From contig JBBHKE010001490.1 of assembly GCA_037447655.1 (NCBI GenBank), positions 1 through 29,922 on the forward strand: DNA of 29,922 bases. Direction: 5' to 3'. Each line of letters opens with the position of its first letter. The first letter of the stretch is position 1. The position numbers and the translations under genes are program-made. This stretch comes from Zygnema cylindricum (lineage: Eukaryota; Streptophyta; Zygnematophyceae; Zygnematales; Zygnemataceae). Of the stretch, positions 18,890 to 29,147 are shown one piece after another. The notes beneath the pieces were generated by a model. That model had not been told where the DNA came from. It saw only the letters and a program-made list of their open reading frames with translations, and made no database searches.

Positions 18890-19672
18890 ATGTCTACTTC
18901 CGCTACTACTGCTGGTTCTCCGCCTGCAATGGTGGTTTTAGAACAACAAGTTATGGGCCTTTCGTCAAGAATTCCTATCTTCAATGGCCAAAAGTATACG
19001 AACTGGGCAGCGATCGTTGAATCGACGTTTGAAACTGCTGACTTATTGGGGGGATGGCTCCCTTGATGAAATAGATCCAAGTTGGGCGAAAAAAAAATTC
19101 AATGGCAAGGAACAATCTAATCCTTTGTATTTCAAAAAATCTGGTCATGTTTAGACTTAAAATGAAGAAGGCGAGGGAAATTTGGTCATCACTGAAATCC
19201 GCTTTTGAGAAAGCAAATCTTCAAGAGGAGCTCTTGGTGGCTGGAAAAATTTGCGGATACAAATACTCGGGGGGAACTATGGTCGAGTATTAGACAATTT
19301 TCGTGCAATTATTGATGCACACTCTTCTGCTGGGGGGTCATTTCTTGAGTTTCAACAGGCAGCTATGCTTATTAGAGGTCTGCCTAGTATCATGAAAGCT
19401 GTGTCTGTTCAGCTAAAGAGTCATGCTAAACCTAGCTGGTCATTTCAGTTAGCGTATAACTTTATATTGGAGGAAGAGACTAATACTAAATTCCTTAAAG
19501 GAGAAGGAAAGGTTGAAACTTTTGCAACAACCTTTGACATAGAAATCATGTTAATCTGTATAATCAGATGCAGAATATGCCATATTCTACTACTTGTTTT
19601 TATTGTTGTGAGAAAGGTCATGGATACAGGTATTGTCCTGAGCTGAAAAAGGCAAATGAGACAAGTTTATAA
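18890..19672 (+). pseudogene. E1 gag with intact zinc knuckle, frameshifted
   Basis: The frame can start at ATG 18890, inside the LTR, or ATG 18953, inside the PBS. It then reads IPIFNGQKYTNWAA, the N-terminal copia Gag motif. A small deletion near 19046 shifts the frame (E2 reads LLGVLDGSLDE here). The Gag core (SLKSAFEKANLQEELL, AGKICGYKYSGGTM, GGSFLEFQQAAMLIRGLP) is split over two frames. It ends in a CX2CX4HX4C knuckle, CFYCCEKGHGYRYC (19595-19636), which is intact here but destroyed in E2. The Gag would have coated the genomic RNA. Confidence 0.85.
18949..18959 (+). other. Primer binding site of E1
   Basis: AGTTATGGGCC follows the LTR end GAACAACA. It differs by one base from GGTTATGGGCC in E2 and is complementary to the anticodon loop region of tRNA-iMet (GGCCCATAAC). 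It contains an ATG (18953-18955) in frame with gag. Confidence 0.8.
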
Positions 19673-19779
19673 TTAATGCTGGCAAAAAAGCCACATCACA
19701 AGGGTTTTGAAAACCCACCCTGCGGAAACGCTTCTTTCAATCTGCAATCGACGCGATGAACCTTGAGCTTCAATGAGCC

Positions 19780-20070
19780 AGAGGAGTCGGAGTTATTTTA
19801 TATGGCAGGAGCCATGGCGGGTCCAAAAGATGCAGGATGGATCATGGACATGGGAGAGTTGGCCCACATGTGTTGGAACAAGGCGGCTTTTACGAATCTG
19901 CAGCAAACGTCTCCAAAGAGTATCTACTCAACTTGAGGCATGAGTGTTCAAACCTTAGCTTAGGGTGATGTATCTTTGATGGTAGATGTGGGGGGAAAGT
20001 CGGTCGAGAGAACCCTTCACAATGTTTTCTATATCTAGACTTTAAGAAGAATTGTTTTTCTACATCTTTA
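19780..20070 (+). pseudogene. E1 pol: aspartic protease, active site mutated
   Basis: Alignment with E2 (24290-24550) shows the protease segment: DAGWIMDMGELAHMCWNKAAF here against IMDTGASAHICWNKAAF in E2. The active site DTGA has become DMGE (19847-19858), so Thr and Ala are lost although the Asp stays. SLMVDVGGKS and the HNVFY stretch follow, with frame breaks near 19935-19970 and a stop near 20036. The conserved C-terminal region is degraded. Confidence 0.75.
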
Positions 20071-21178
20071 GTGGAGAGCAAAGGCTTTGAAGTCATTTTG
20101 AAAGGAGGTAGACAAGTTGTTAGTAAGAAAGGAAAAGTAGAAGTAACAGGAACTAGAGATGTTAACAAAATGTACCACATGGACATGGCTGAATATAAAG
20201 AAAATGATGTTCTCTACTCCAGTGTCCAATCTAATAATAAGCTGTGGCATAAAAGATTAGGACATATGAATTATGATAGTTTTCAGAAAATGGTGAATTC
20301 GAGAAAAGTTGATGGAGTTTCTCTCAATTCTCATCCTATAAAAACATGTGATGTTTGTTCACTTGGCATGATCCATAGATTGCTATTTCCACAGGAAACA
20401 CACCACAAATCGGAGAAAGTTTTGCAATTTATACATTTTGATGTTCTTGGTCTTTCACAAGTGGTTTCAGCTAGAAGCATCCACTATATGGTTACATTTA
20501 CAAATGACAACTTGAGGTACACCAAATTTTACATCATGCAACATAAAAGTGAAGTGTTTACTCACTTCAAGCACTACAAAGCGTTGGCGGAAAGGCTTCA
20601 TGGAGTTACAATCTTGGCGTTGAGATCGCACAATGGGGGAGAATACACATCAAAGGAATTCGAAGAATCTCTCATTCAGGAAGGTATCAGTCATAATGTT
20701 ACAGTTCCATATACACCAGAATAGAATGGTGTTTCTGAAACACTAAATAGGACAGTGAAAGAGAGTGCTCGGTCCATGCTTGCACATAAAGGGCTAAATT
20801 TGAAATTCTGGGCTGAAGCACTTAACTGTGCTATTTATATTAAGAACACAAATGCTTCTAGACCTGTTAGCACTACACCTTATGAAATTTGGACAGGAGA
20901 AAAACTTGAAGTTAGTTACTTTAAGATCTTTGATAGCAAGTGCTTTATTCTAGACATTTCACAGGATATATAGAAAATTGAGGCTAAAAGCTCATCTAGG
21001 ATTTTCATGGAGTATGATGGTAATGCAAAAGGATATAGAGTTTTTGTATTTGAGAAACAAAAAGCGATAATCGCTAGAAATATCCAGATTAAAGATGAAC
21101 ACGACTCGGTTGATTTATTTAAAGTGCCAGATCAACAAGCAAAGGAAAAACAAGAATATGTTATTTTTCACCATACAT
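20071..21178 (+). pseudogene. E1 pol: integrase, second catalytic Asp lost
   Basis: A 217-codon open stretch (20071-20724) carries the GAG-pre-integrase segment and an HHCC finger: His at 20248 and 20263, Cys at 20347 and 20356. The first catalytic Asp is in IHFDVLG (20440-20442). The second, expected in RSDNGGEY, is His (CAC at 20629-20631). The Glu, 35 residues on, survives (20737-20739). A TAG at 20722-20724 replaces the Gln of PEQNG; a later TAG at about 20971 interrupts the C-terminal part. After that come IFMEYDGNAKGYRVFVFEK and a degraded linker. Confidence 0.87.
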
Positions 21179-21249
21179 AGCGAGACTACTTTCCATAGGC
21201 AAGTGAGAAACCTCTTCATTCATTTCCTCTGGCGCCTTCAAAGGATGCT

Positions 21250-22393
21250 CCACCACAGGTTACAACTCAGGCGGGAGGAAATTCTACAAAGGCAGTACCA
21301 GCTCAAGTTACGGTTCAAACAAAGCAGAAAAATCAGAGGTTGCAGACGATTTCAGCCTCAAAATTTATGCAGGGGAAAAGATCTAGTAACCGTCTACAAG
21401 CTAGCTCTCACTTTGCTTTTTTTGCAGCGACAAAGGAACCTCTAACAATTCAGGAGGCCTGAGAGAAATCACTAGATCGAGGAGGCGAAAGATGAAATGA
21501 AATCTATTATAGAGGCATAGACGTGGGAGTTGTTGGATCTTCCTCCGGGCGAAAAAAACCATCGCCAACAACTGGGTATTCAAGGTGAAGGTCAACCCCG
21601 ACAACACCATTGAAAAATATAAGGCCTGACTAGTGGCCAAGGGGTATAATCGAAAAGAAAGTATTGATTTTGAAGAAACCTTCTCTCTAGTTGTTAGATT
21701 TCATAAAGTCTGAATTTTGCTAAGTCTAGCGGCTATAGAGAATATGGAAATACAACAAATGGATGTTGAAACTGCTTTCTTGCATGGAGAGTTAAAGGAG
21801 ACCATCTACATGAAACAACCTGATATGAATGTAGAAAAAAGAAAGGAGGAATTGGTGTGTAAACTGATGAAATCTTTGAATGGGCTAAATCAAGCCCCCA
21901 GAAAATGGAATTTGAAATTAGATGAGTTTTCGAATGGGCTAGGTTTTAAGGGAATTAGCTCAGATCATTCTGTATATGTTCTATAAGGAGAGGATGGGAT
22001 AATTTACATTGTTGTATATGTGGATGATCTATTATTAATAAGTAAGTCAATGGATGAAATAAACCGCATTAATACAACTTAAAGGTATAGGTTTGAGATG
22101 AAGAACCTCGGAGAGGCAAAGTATATCTTAGGTATATATGTAAAAATAGACAGAAACAAAAGGCTGATTCTGTTGACTCAGATAGAAGCAATAGGTAACA
22201 TGCTGGAAAGATTTGAAATGAAAGATGTGAAAGGATATGTAACTCCCATGGAATTTAGGCAAAAATTTGAAGGAATTGATTCACGCTCAAGCATAATGGT
22301 TTGTGAGAGTCTAGAGAAAGGGGAGGAAGAGTTTATGGCTTCAAAGCCATATAGATAGGTAGTTCGAAGTCTTATATATTTTATGAATTGTAC
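21250..22393 (+). pseudogene. E1 pol: linker and reverse transcriptase, cut by E2
   Basis: The linker lines up with ASSHFAFFAATKEPLTIQE, then VFKVKVNPDNTIEKYKA and the RT palm: [47 protein letters not shown]. The catalytic box IVVYVDDLLLISK has YVDD at 22017-22028. Stops include TGA near 21462, a TAG near 21518, a TAA at 21984-21986 and a TAA at 22079-22081; the linker also changes frame. The last segment, ending VVRSLIYFMNC-type sequence, runs into E2 at 22394; the rest of the domain continues at 28510. Confidence 0.87.
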
Positions 22394-23384
22394 TGTTGTA
22401 ATTTAAATATCTTTATTTCAGTAAATAGGTGTAAAATAACTTAGAATATTTTCTAAGTAGTCTACTGTAATACTTACTTTAATAAGCGTTACAGTAGCAG
22501 AAAGTACAATAGAGTGTATTGCACTTTTGCGGGGACACGTGGCGGCAAAAAATCGTTTGCAGGTTTTTTGGAGTGGCACCGACAGTCAGCCATACGTGTC
22601 ACGCAGTTGACGATTAGATTCACAAGATCAGACGAACGCAATCGGAACCGGGTATTCCGGAAATATATGGTACAGTTCGACGGTACCATCGTCGATTGAA
22701 TTTGTTCCAACAGACGCGATTCACTTGGGACCACATGCGTAATTCGCGTGGGACCACAAGTGACAAAGCACTCAGGTGAATCGTACTACACGACCACATT
22801 CGAATGGAAATTAGCGATTACCACTGACTAAGCATTGGGAACGTTTTGTGTACGTTTGGAACATTTTGTGTACGGTTCAATATCTGGAAATATCTGAATA
22901 ACATTGTTTTGTAGTTTAGTGAAATAAAAAATAGTGTTCTATTAATCAAGGTTTTAGAAAGTAATAAGTAGGGTTTTGAGGTACGATGACGCACAGGTAG
23001 GATGCGTTGTCGTTAGTCAAGATAATAACTATAGTAACAGTTACCCAAATTAGTCTAGATCAGTAGAAACACGTTGTAAGTATATAACTTGGGACTAAAG
23101 CATCCAGTTTTGGGAATATGATTTTCTAAAGGCAGTTTTTGGGAAATTCTAGACATCATATCTTATGGTTTACTAGATCATTTAGACTGCAATTCTGGTA
23201 ATTATCAGTTTACTGTATTGTGTATCACTGTGGCGAATTTGAGGCATATTGGCCTTCTGAGTCATGTTTTGTGTCAGATCAAAGTTGGCTGTTGAGTAGG
23301 TACTTAGATAGTTTTTGCTGTTTTCATGTCTACTTACACTACTACTCCTAGTTCTCCACCTACAATGGTGGTTGTAGAACAACT
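22394..23384 (+). repeat. 5' LTR of E2
   Basis: Aligns end to end with 27508-28509. It starts TGTTGTAATT and ends GAACAACT, where the other copies have GAACAACA. Landmarks are the duplicated GGGACCACA motif (units from 22718 and 22741), TATATAA (23081-23087) and the gag ATG at 23326 inside the LTR. Confidence 0.9.
23081..23087 (+). promoter_or_regulatory. TATA box of E2 5' LTR
   Basis: TATATAACTT is conserved at the same place in the 3' LTR (28194-28200) and, with one change, in E1 (17356). It should be the promoter for the genomic RNA. Inferred from motif and conservation. Confidence 0.55.
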
Positions 23385-24160
23385 GGTTATGGGCCTTTCG
23401 TCAATAATTCCTATCTTCAATGCCCAAAAGTATGCTTAATGGGCTGCAATGGTTGAATCATCTATTGAAACTGCTAACTTATTGGGGGTCTTAGATGGCT
23501 CCCTTGATGAAACAGATCCAACTTGGGCGAAAAAGAATTCAATGGCAAGGAATAATCTTATTCTTGGTATTCCAAAAAATTTGGTCATGTTTCGACTGAA
23601 AATGAAGAAGCGGAGCGAGATTTAGACATCACTAAAATCCGCTTTTGAGAAAACAAATGTTCAGGAAGAGCTCTTGATGGCTGGAAAAATTTGGGGATAC
23701 AAATACTCGGGGGGTACCGTGATCGAGTATTGTGACAATTTTTGTGCACTCATTGATGCTCACTCTTCTGCTGGGGGGTCATTTCTTGGGTTTCAACAAC
23801 AACTTTGCTTATTAGAGGTCTCCCTAGCAGTATGAAGGGTGTATCTGTTTAGTTAAAAAGTCATGATAAAGCTAAGTGGTCATTTCAGTTAGCATATAAT
23901 CTTACATTGGAGGAAGAGACTAATACTAAACTCCTTGAAGGAGAAGGAAAGGTTGAAGCCTTTTCCGTAGACTTTGACAAAAGAAATCATATTAATCTAA
24001 ACAACAGTCAGTTGAACCAAAATCAGAATCAGTATAATCACAGGCAAAATATGCCATCTTCTACTAATTGCTTTTATTTTTTTTGAGAAGGGTCATGGAT
24101 ACAGGTAATATCCTAAGCTGAAAAAGGCTAATGAGACAAGTTTATACAGGCTAAGTTGGC
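23326..24160 (+). pseudogene. E2 gag, with zinc knuckle destroyed
   Basis: The frame opens at ATG 23326, 59 bases before the LTR end, and runs through LTR and PBS into IPIFNAQKYA. In-frame stops follow: TAA at about 23438 and TAG at about 23622 (in KKRSEIWTSLKSAF, where Trp became stop). A frameshift lies near 23800-23815, in the segment where E1 reads QQAAMLIRGLP. The knuckle region (about 24068-24112) reads C-F-Y-F-F-stop: only the first Cys and the His remain. The Gag core GSLDETDPTWAKKNSMARNN and KYSGGTVIEYCDNF is otherwise easily recognised. Confidence 0.87.
23385..23395 (+). other. Primer binding site of E2
   Basis: GGTTATGGGCC directly follows the LTR and is complementary to GGCCCATAACC of the tRNA-iMet anticodon loop and stem. 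Its ATG (23389-23391) is in frame with gag. Confidence 0.85.
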
Positions 24161-24289
24161 AGCAAAGCTAATATCACAGAGGCTTCACTGGGAATCCTAC
24201 CCGTGGAAATGCTCTTTTTTCGGCTTCTATATGTGTTGTAGATGAGTCTTTAAGCTTGAATGAGACAGAGGATGCGCAGTGATTTGCTA

Positions 24290-24556
24290 TGGCGGCAGCA
24301 ATTGAGGGTCCTAATGATGCGGGATAGATCATGGACACGGGAGCGTCTGCCCACATTTGTTGGAACAAGGCGGCTTTTACGAATCTGTAGCAAATATCTC
24401 CAAAGAGTATTTACTATGCTTGTGGCATGAGTGTTCAAACCTCAGCTCAAGGTGATGTATCTTTGATGGTAGGTGTGGGGGGAAAATCGGTAGAAATAAC
24501 CCTTCACAATGTTTTGTTTGTTCCAAACTTTAAGAAAAACAAAATTCTACATCATT
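24290..24556 (+). pseudogene. E2 pol: aspartic protease with intact DTGA
   Basis: IMDTGASAHICWNKAAF carries the catalytic Asp-Thr-Gly-Ala at 24334-24345. SVQTSAQGDVSLMVGVGGKS and ITLHNVLFVPNFKKN complete the fold. There is a TAG just before the active site (24325-24327, in DAGW) and another at 24388-24390. The active site itself is the best preserved of the three elements. Confidence 0.85.
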
Positions 24557-25564
24557 AGTGGAGCACAGAGGCTTTGAAGTCATTCTGAAACGAGGTAGAC
24601 AGGTTGTTAGCAAGAAAGGGAAAGTAGCAGTAACAGGAACTAGAGATGGTAGCAAAATGTATCGGATGGACATGGCTGAATATAAAGAAAATGATGTTCT
24701 CTACTCTTTGTCCTATCGGATAATAAGTTGTGGCATAAAAGATTATGACATATGAGTTATAATAGCCATAAAAAAATGGTGAATTCGGGAAAAGTTGAGG
24801 GAGTTTCTCTCAATTCCCATCCTATAAAATCATGTGATGGTTGTTCACTTGGCAAGATACACAAATTGCCATTTCCATAGGAAACAGACCACAGATCGGA
24901 CAAAGTTCTGCAGCTAATACATTCTCATGTTCTCGGTCATTCACAAGTGGCTTCGGCTGGAGGCGTCCACTATACGGTTACATTTACAAATGACTACTCA
25001 AGATATACCAAAGTTTACTTCATTCAACATAAAAGTGAAGTGTTTACTCACTTCAAACACTACAAAGCGTGGGCGGAAAAGCTTTATGGAGTTCCAATCT
25101 TGTTGCTAAGATCGGACAATGGGGGAGTATATACATCAAAGGAATTTGAAGAGTATCTCATTCAGGAAGGTATCAGTCACAATCTTACAATACCATATTC
25201 ACCGGAGCAGAATGGTGTTTCTGAGAGATTAAATAGGAATGTGACAGAAAGTTCTCAGTCCATGCTTGCAGATAAAGGGCTAGATTTGAAATTATGGGCT
25301 GAAGCACTTAACTATGCTGTTTATATTAAGAACAAAGTTGCTTCTAGATATGTTAGCACTAAACCTTTCGAACTTTGGACAGGAGAAAAACTTGAAGTTA
25401 GTCACTTTAAGATCTTTTTCAACAAGTGTTTTATTCTAGATACTTCACAAGATAGATGGAAAATGGATGCTAAGGGTTTACCGGCAATTTTTATGGGGTA
25501 TGATGATAATGCAAAAAGTTATAGAGTTTTTGTATTTGAGAAACAAAAGGTGGTTATCTCTTGA
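24557..25564 (+). pseudogene. E2 pol: integrase, first catalytic Asp lost
   Basis: The GAG-pre-integrase segment (24558-24755) leads to the HHCC finger: His at 24734 and 24749, Cys at 24833 and 24842, with a TGA inside. The first catalytic Asp of IHFDVLG is His (CAT at 24926-24928). The second is intact in RSDNGG (GAC at 25115-25117), and Glu follows after exactly 35 residues (25223-25225). The stretch 24947-25564 is open for 205 codons through the core and the C-terminal IFMGYDDNAKSYRVFVFEK. It is the longest intact pol segment of E2. Confidence 0.88.
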
Positions 25565-26815
25565 ATTATCCAAATTAAAGATGAGATGGATTTACTCTTT
25601 TCAAGTGCCTGACAAATCGGTAAAATAAAAACAGGAATATGTCATTTTTCACCACACGCAACGAGTTTACTTTCCACAGCCAAATGTGACTACTCTTCCT
25701 TCAGTTCCCCTAGTTACTTCACAAGAGGCTTCACCACAAGTTCCAGCTCAAGTGAAAAAAACGGTTACACCACAGGTCACGGATCAGCAAAAACAGTCAA
25801 ATCAAATCAGAGATTGCCGACAATTTCAGCCTTAAAATTTTCGGGGGGAAAGAGATCTAGCAGCAGTCTGCAAGCAATCTCTCACTTTGATTTTTTTGCA
25901 GCGACAAAGGAGCCTCTAACAATTCAGGAGGCCTTTTCATCACCTGAGAGAAATCATTGGATCGATGCGGCGAACGATGAAGTGAAATCTATTATGGAGG
26001 CATATACGTGGGAGCAGGTGGATCTTCCTCTAGGCAGAAGAGCCATCGGCAAAAAATGGGTATTCAAGGTGAAGTTGAACCCGAACAACACCTTTGAGAG
26101 GTATAAAGCAAGAATAGTGGCCAAGGGGTATAATCAAAAATAAGGTAAAGATTTTGAAAAACCTTCCTCTCCAGTTGTTAGATTTCCTATTGTCATAATC
26201 TTGCTAAGTCTAGCAGCTATAGAGAATATGGAAATACAACAAATGGATGTTAAAACTGCTTTCTTGCATGGAGAATTAGAAGAGCATCTACATGAAATAG
26301 CTTTATATGTATGTAGAAAAATGAAAGGAGGAATTGGTGTGTAAACTGATGAAATCTTTGTATGGGCTGAAACAAGCCCCCAGACAATGGTATTTGAAGT
26401 TAGATGAGTTTTTGAATGAGCTAGGTTTTAAGAGAATTAGCTAAGATCATTCTGTATATGTTCTACAAGGGGAGGATGGGATAATTTACATTGTTGTATA
26501 TGTGGATGATCTATTATTAATAAGTAAGTCAATGGATGAAATAAACCGCATTAAAGCGCCTTTAAGGTCTAGGTTTGAGATAAATGACCTCGGAGAGGCC
26601 AAGTATATCTTAAGTATACAGGTAGAAAGAGAAAGAAACAAAAAGCCGATTATGTTGCCTAAAAAAGAAGCAATAGGTAACATGCTGGAAAGATTTGAAA
26701 TGAAAGATGTGAAAGGATCTATAACTCCGATAAAATTCAAGCAAAAATTGGAAGGAATTGAGTCAAACTTAGGAATAATGGTTTTTTAGAGTCTAGAGAC
26801 AGGGGAGGAAGAGTT
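25565..26815 (+). pseudogene. E2 pol: linker and reverse transcriptase, frameshifted
   Basis: A Pro/Gln/Ser-rich linker precedes an open stretch (25814-26143) that ends in GKKWVFKVKLNPNN and RYKARIVAKGYNQK, followed by TAA. The palm continues with EIQQMDVKTAFLHGELEE; one base is then missing near 26283 compared with E1, shifting the frame before [16 protein letters not shown]. The catalytic box IVVYVDDLLLISK is intact (YVDD at 26499-26510), and the thumb segment DLGEAKYILSIQVERERNKK to EGIESN is open to a TAG at about 26787. Confidence 0.88.
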
Positions 26816-27484
26816 TATGGCTTCAAAGCCATAAAGAAAGGTAGTTAGAAGTCTTATATATTTTATGAGCTGTACGAGACCCGACATTGCGTCAGCAGTG
26901 GGAGTCTTGAGTAGAAGTCTGCAGAATCCTAAAAAGGAAGATTGGGAAGTAGCAAAAAGGGTGTTGAGATTTCTTGTTGGTACTCGAAACCTTAAGCTTG
27001 TATTCGAAAGAGGAGAGGTGAAAATACAGACATGGAACGATGCTAGCTATGGAGACATGCCAAGACGAAAATTTATGATCGGCATTGTTTTAAAGATTAG
27101 AGATGGAACTTGTTGTTGGAGTATCAAATTGTAAAAGGTTACAGCTCAATCCACAATGGAGTGAAAATATATAGCAGCACCTTCCGCCCTCAAGGAGCTC
27201 CTATGGGTCAAGTCCATTTTACAAGAACTTGGGTATATGCAAACTGGTCCTCAAGCTATCTGGTGTGACAATCAGGCAGCCATTGCAGTTGCCTCTAACC
27301 CCATCCATCATTTTAAGAGCAAATACATGGATGTTAAGCTTCACTTTGTTAGAGAAAAATTATTGCAAAAGTCGTTAAATTGTTGTATTTGCCGGATGAG
27401 AAGATGGTGGTTGACATGTTAACAAAAGCCCTCCCTGCTCCTAAGTTACATTTTTGCAGAGATGCTATTGGACTAAGTGAGTAA
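26816..27484 (+). pseudogene. E2 pol: RNase H
   Basis: From SCTRPDIASAVGVLSRSLQNPKK the copia RT-RNase H connection leads to IQTWNDASYGDMPRRK, GTCCWSIKL, AQSTME, then ALKELLWVKS, WCDNQAAIAVASNPIHHFKSKYMDV and the tail PAPKLHFCRDAIGLSE. The TAA at about 27132, a TGA at 27162-27164 and a frameshift near 27360-27370 break the frame. The Asp of the first RNase H motif has become Asn (WNDAS against WSDAS in E1), though the following Asp is present. Natural stop is TAA at about 27483. Confidence 0.85.
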
Positions 27485-27499
27485 CTAAGTCTACAGATT

Positions 27500-27507
27500 A
27501 AGGGGAG
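27500..27507 (+). other. Polypurine tract of E2
   Basis: AAGGGGAG stands directly before the 3' LTR start TGTTGTAAT. Confidence 0.88.
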
Positions 27508-28509
27508 TGTTGTAATATATAAATCTTTGTTCAGTAAATAGGGGTAAAATAACGTATAATATTTTCTAAGTAGTCTACTTTAATACTTACCTTAATTAGC
27601 GTTACAATAGCAAAAAATACAGTAGAGTGTATTGTACTTTTGCAGAGACACGTGTCATTAAAAGAACATATGCAGGTTTTATGGAGTGGCGCCGACAGTC
27701 AGCTATACGTGTCACGAACTTGACGATTCGATTCAAAAGATCGGACGAATGCGATCTGAACCGGGTATTCTGGAAATATATGGTACAGTTCGACGGTACC
27801 AACGCCGATTGAATTTGTTCCAATGGACGGGATTCACTTGGGACCACAAGCGTGATTCGCGTGGGACCACAAGTGATGAAGCACTCAGGTGCTTCGTACT
27901 ACACGACCACATTCAGCTAGACTTTAGCGATTACTGCTGACTAAGCATTTGGAACGTTTTGTGTACGGTTGGAACGTTTCGTGTACAGTTCAATATCTCG
28001 AAATATCTGAATAACATTGTTTTGTAGTTTAGTAGAATACAAAATTGTGTTCCATTAATCAGGTTTTTAAAAAGTAATAATTAGGGTTTTGAGGTACGAT
28101 GACGTACAGGTAGGATGCTTTTTTGTTAGTCACGATTAATATTGTAGTAACGGTTACCAAAATTAGTGTAGATCAATAGATATACACTGTGGGTATATAA
28201 CTTAGGACTTAGCCAATTTCGTAGCATCCAATTTTGTGAATATGATTTTCTAAGGGCAATTTTTGGGAAACTTCTAGACATCATATCTTATAGTTTACTA
28301 AATTATTTGGGCGGCAATTTTGGGAATTAACAGTTTACTATATTTTGTATCACTTTGGCATATTTGAGGCATATTAGCCTTCTGAGTCATGTTTTGTGTC
28401 TGATCAAAGTTGGTTGTTGAGTAGATACTTTGATAGTTTCTGTTATTTTCATGTCTACTTCAACTACTACTGCTGGTCCTCCTTCTGCAACGGTGGTTGT
28501 AGAACAACA
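27508..28509 (+). repeat. 3' LTR of E2
   Basis: 1,002 bp, TGTTGTAATA to GAACAACA, ending at the TATAC target duplication. It contains the duplicated GGGACCACAAG motif (units from 27831 and 27854), TATATAA (28194-28200) and the LTR-internal gag ATG (28451-28453), followed by about 19 gag codons before the LTR ends. Those codons alone might be taken for a gag stub of another element; they are the LTR end. Confidence 0.9.
28194..28200 (+). promoter_or_regulatory. TATA box of E2 3' LTR
   Basis: TATATAA at the position matching 23081-23087. A transcript starting here would run out through the LTR into the E1 RNase H segment. Confidence 0.5.
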
Positions 28510-29124
28510 TATACGAGACGCGATATTGTAGCAGCTGTGGGAGTCTTGAGTAGAAGTTTGCAGAATCCTAAAAAGGCAAACTGGGAAGCACCAAAAAGGG
28601 TGAAAAGATATCTTGCATGTACTCGAAATCTTAAGCATGTACTTGGAGGAGGAGAGGTAAAAATACAAACGTGGAGCGATGCTAGTTATAGAGACATGCC
28701 AAGCCGAAAATCTACAACCAGATTTGTTTTGAAGATTGGAGATGGAACTTGTTGTTGGAGTAGCAAATTACAAAAGGTTACAGCTCAATCCACAATGGAG
28801 TCAGAATATATGGCAGCAACTTCTGCCCTCAAGGAGCTCCTATGGGTCAAGTCCATTTCACAAGAAGTTGGGTATATGCAAACAAGTCCTCAAGCTATTT
28901 GGTTTGACAACCACGCAACCATTGTAATTGCCCCTAACCCGAACCATCACTTTAAGAGCAAACACATGGATGTTAGACTTCACTTTGTCAGGGAAAAAGT
29001 ACTTGCAAAAGTCAATAAATTGTGCTATTTACCAGATGAGAAGATGGTTGCTGACATGTTAACGGAAGTCCTTCCTGCTCCTAAGTTGCAGTTTTGCAGA
29101 GAGGCTATTGGACTAAGTCAGTAA
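28510..29124 (+). pseudogene. E1 pol: RNase H, 3' half beyond the E2 insertion, stop-free
   Basis: This continues the E1 frame cut at 22393. It is open for 204 codons to TAA 29122-29124. Copia RNase H motifs are all present: VAAVGVLSRSLQNPKK, IQTWSDASYRDMPSRKS with the first Asp, GTCCWSSKLQKVTAQSTMESEYMAA with the Glu, IWFDNHATI with the next Asp, HHFKSKHMDVRLHF, and the C-terminal PAPKLQFCREAIGLSQ. This is the best preserved catalytic domain in the window, although it has been physically separated from its RT. Confidence 0.88.
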
Positions 29125-29140
29125 CTAAGTCTAAAGATTT

Positions 29141-29147
29141 AGGGGAG
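29141..29147 (+). other. Polypurine tract of E1
   Basis: AGGGGAG immediately precedes the E1 3' LTR, whose first bases have decayed from TGTT to TTTT. Confidence 0.75.

Larger units (their letters stand above)
16642..18948 (+). repeat. 5' LTR of E1, interrupted by a solo family-A LTR
   Basis: It starts near TATTGAAAATTAAAATC and ends GAACAACA directly before the PBS. Subtracting the 1,271-bp insertion and its duplication leaves about 1,031 bp, matching the E2 LTRs (991 and 1,002 bp). Its first 350 bases match the E1 3' LTR (29148 onward) closely. It includes a duplicated GATTCAC.TGGGAC.ACAAG motif (17039-17061 and 17062-17083), TATATAG (17356-17362) and, at the end, an ATG (18890) in frame with gag. 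Confidence 0.85.
22394..28509 (+). mobile_element. Element E2: complete Ty1/copia LTR retrotransposon nested in E1
   Basis: This is a 6,116-bp element starting TGTTGTAAT and ending GAACAACA, with flanks TGTAC (22389-22393) and TATAC (28510-28514), a duplication with one mismatch. It has LTRs of 991 and 1,002 bp, PBS, gag, protease, integrase, RT, RNase H and a polypurine tract. It belongs to the same family as its host E1. Its LTRs differ from each other at roughly one base in eight by eye in the first 200 bases, so this insertion is also old. Confidence 0.92.

Noticed and set aside
28451-28509. gag stub of a third, internally deleted element
   Set aside because: The LTR itself contains the gag ATG and about 19 codons; the LTR end GAACAACA and the duplication TATAC follow at once.
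28396-29124. 242-codon open frame as a novel gene
   Set aside because: It is an accidental fusion of the U5 end of the E2 3' LTR (wrong frame for gag) with the E1 RNase H segment across the E2 insertion border.
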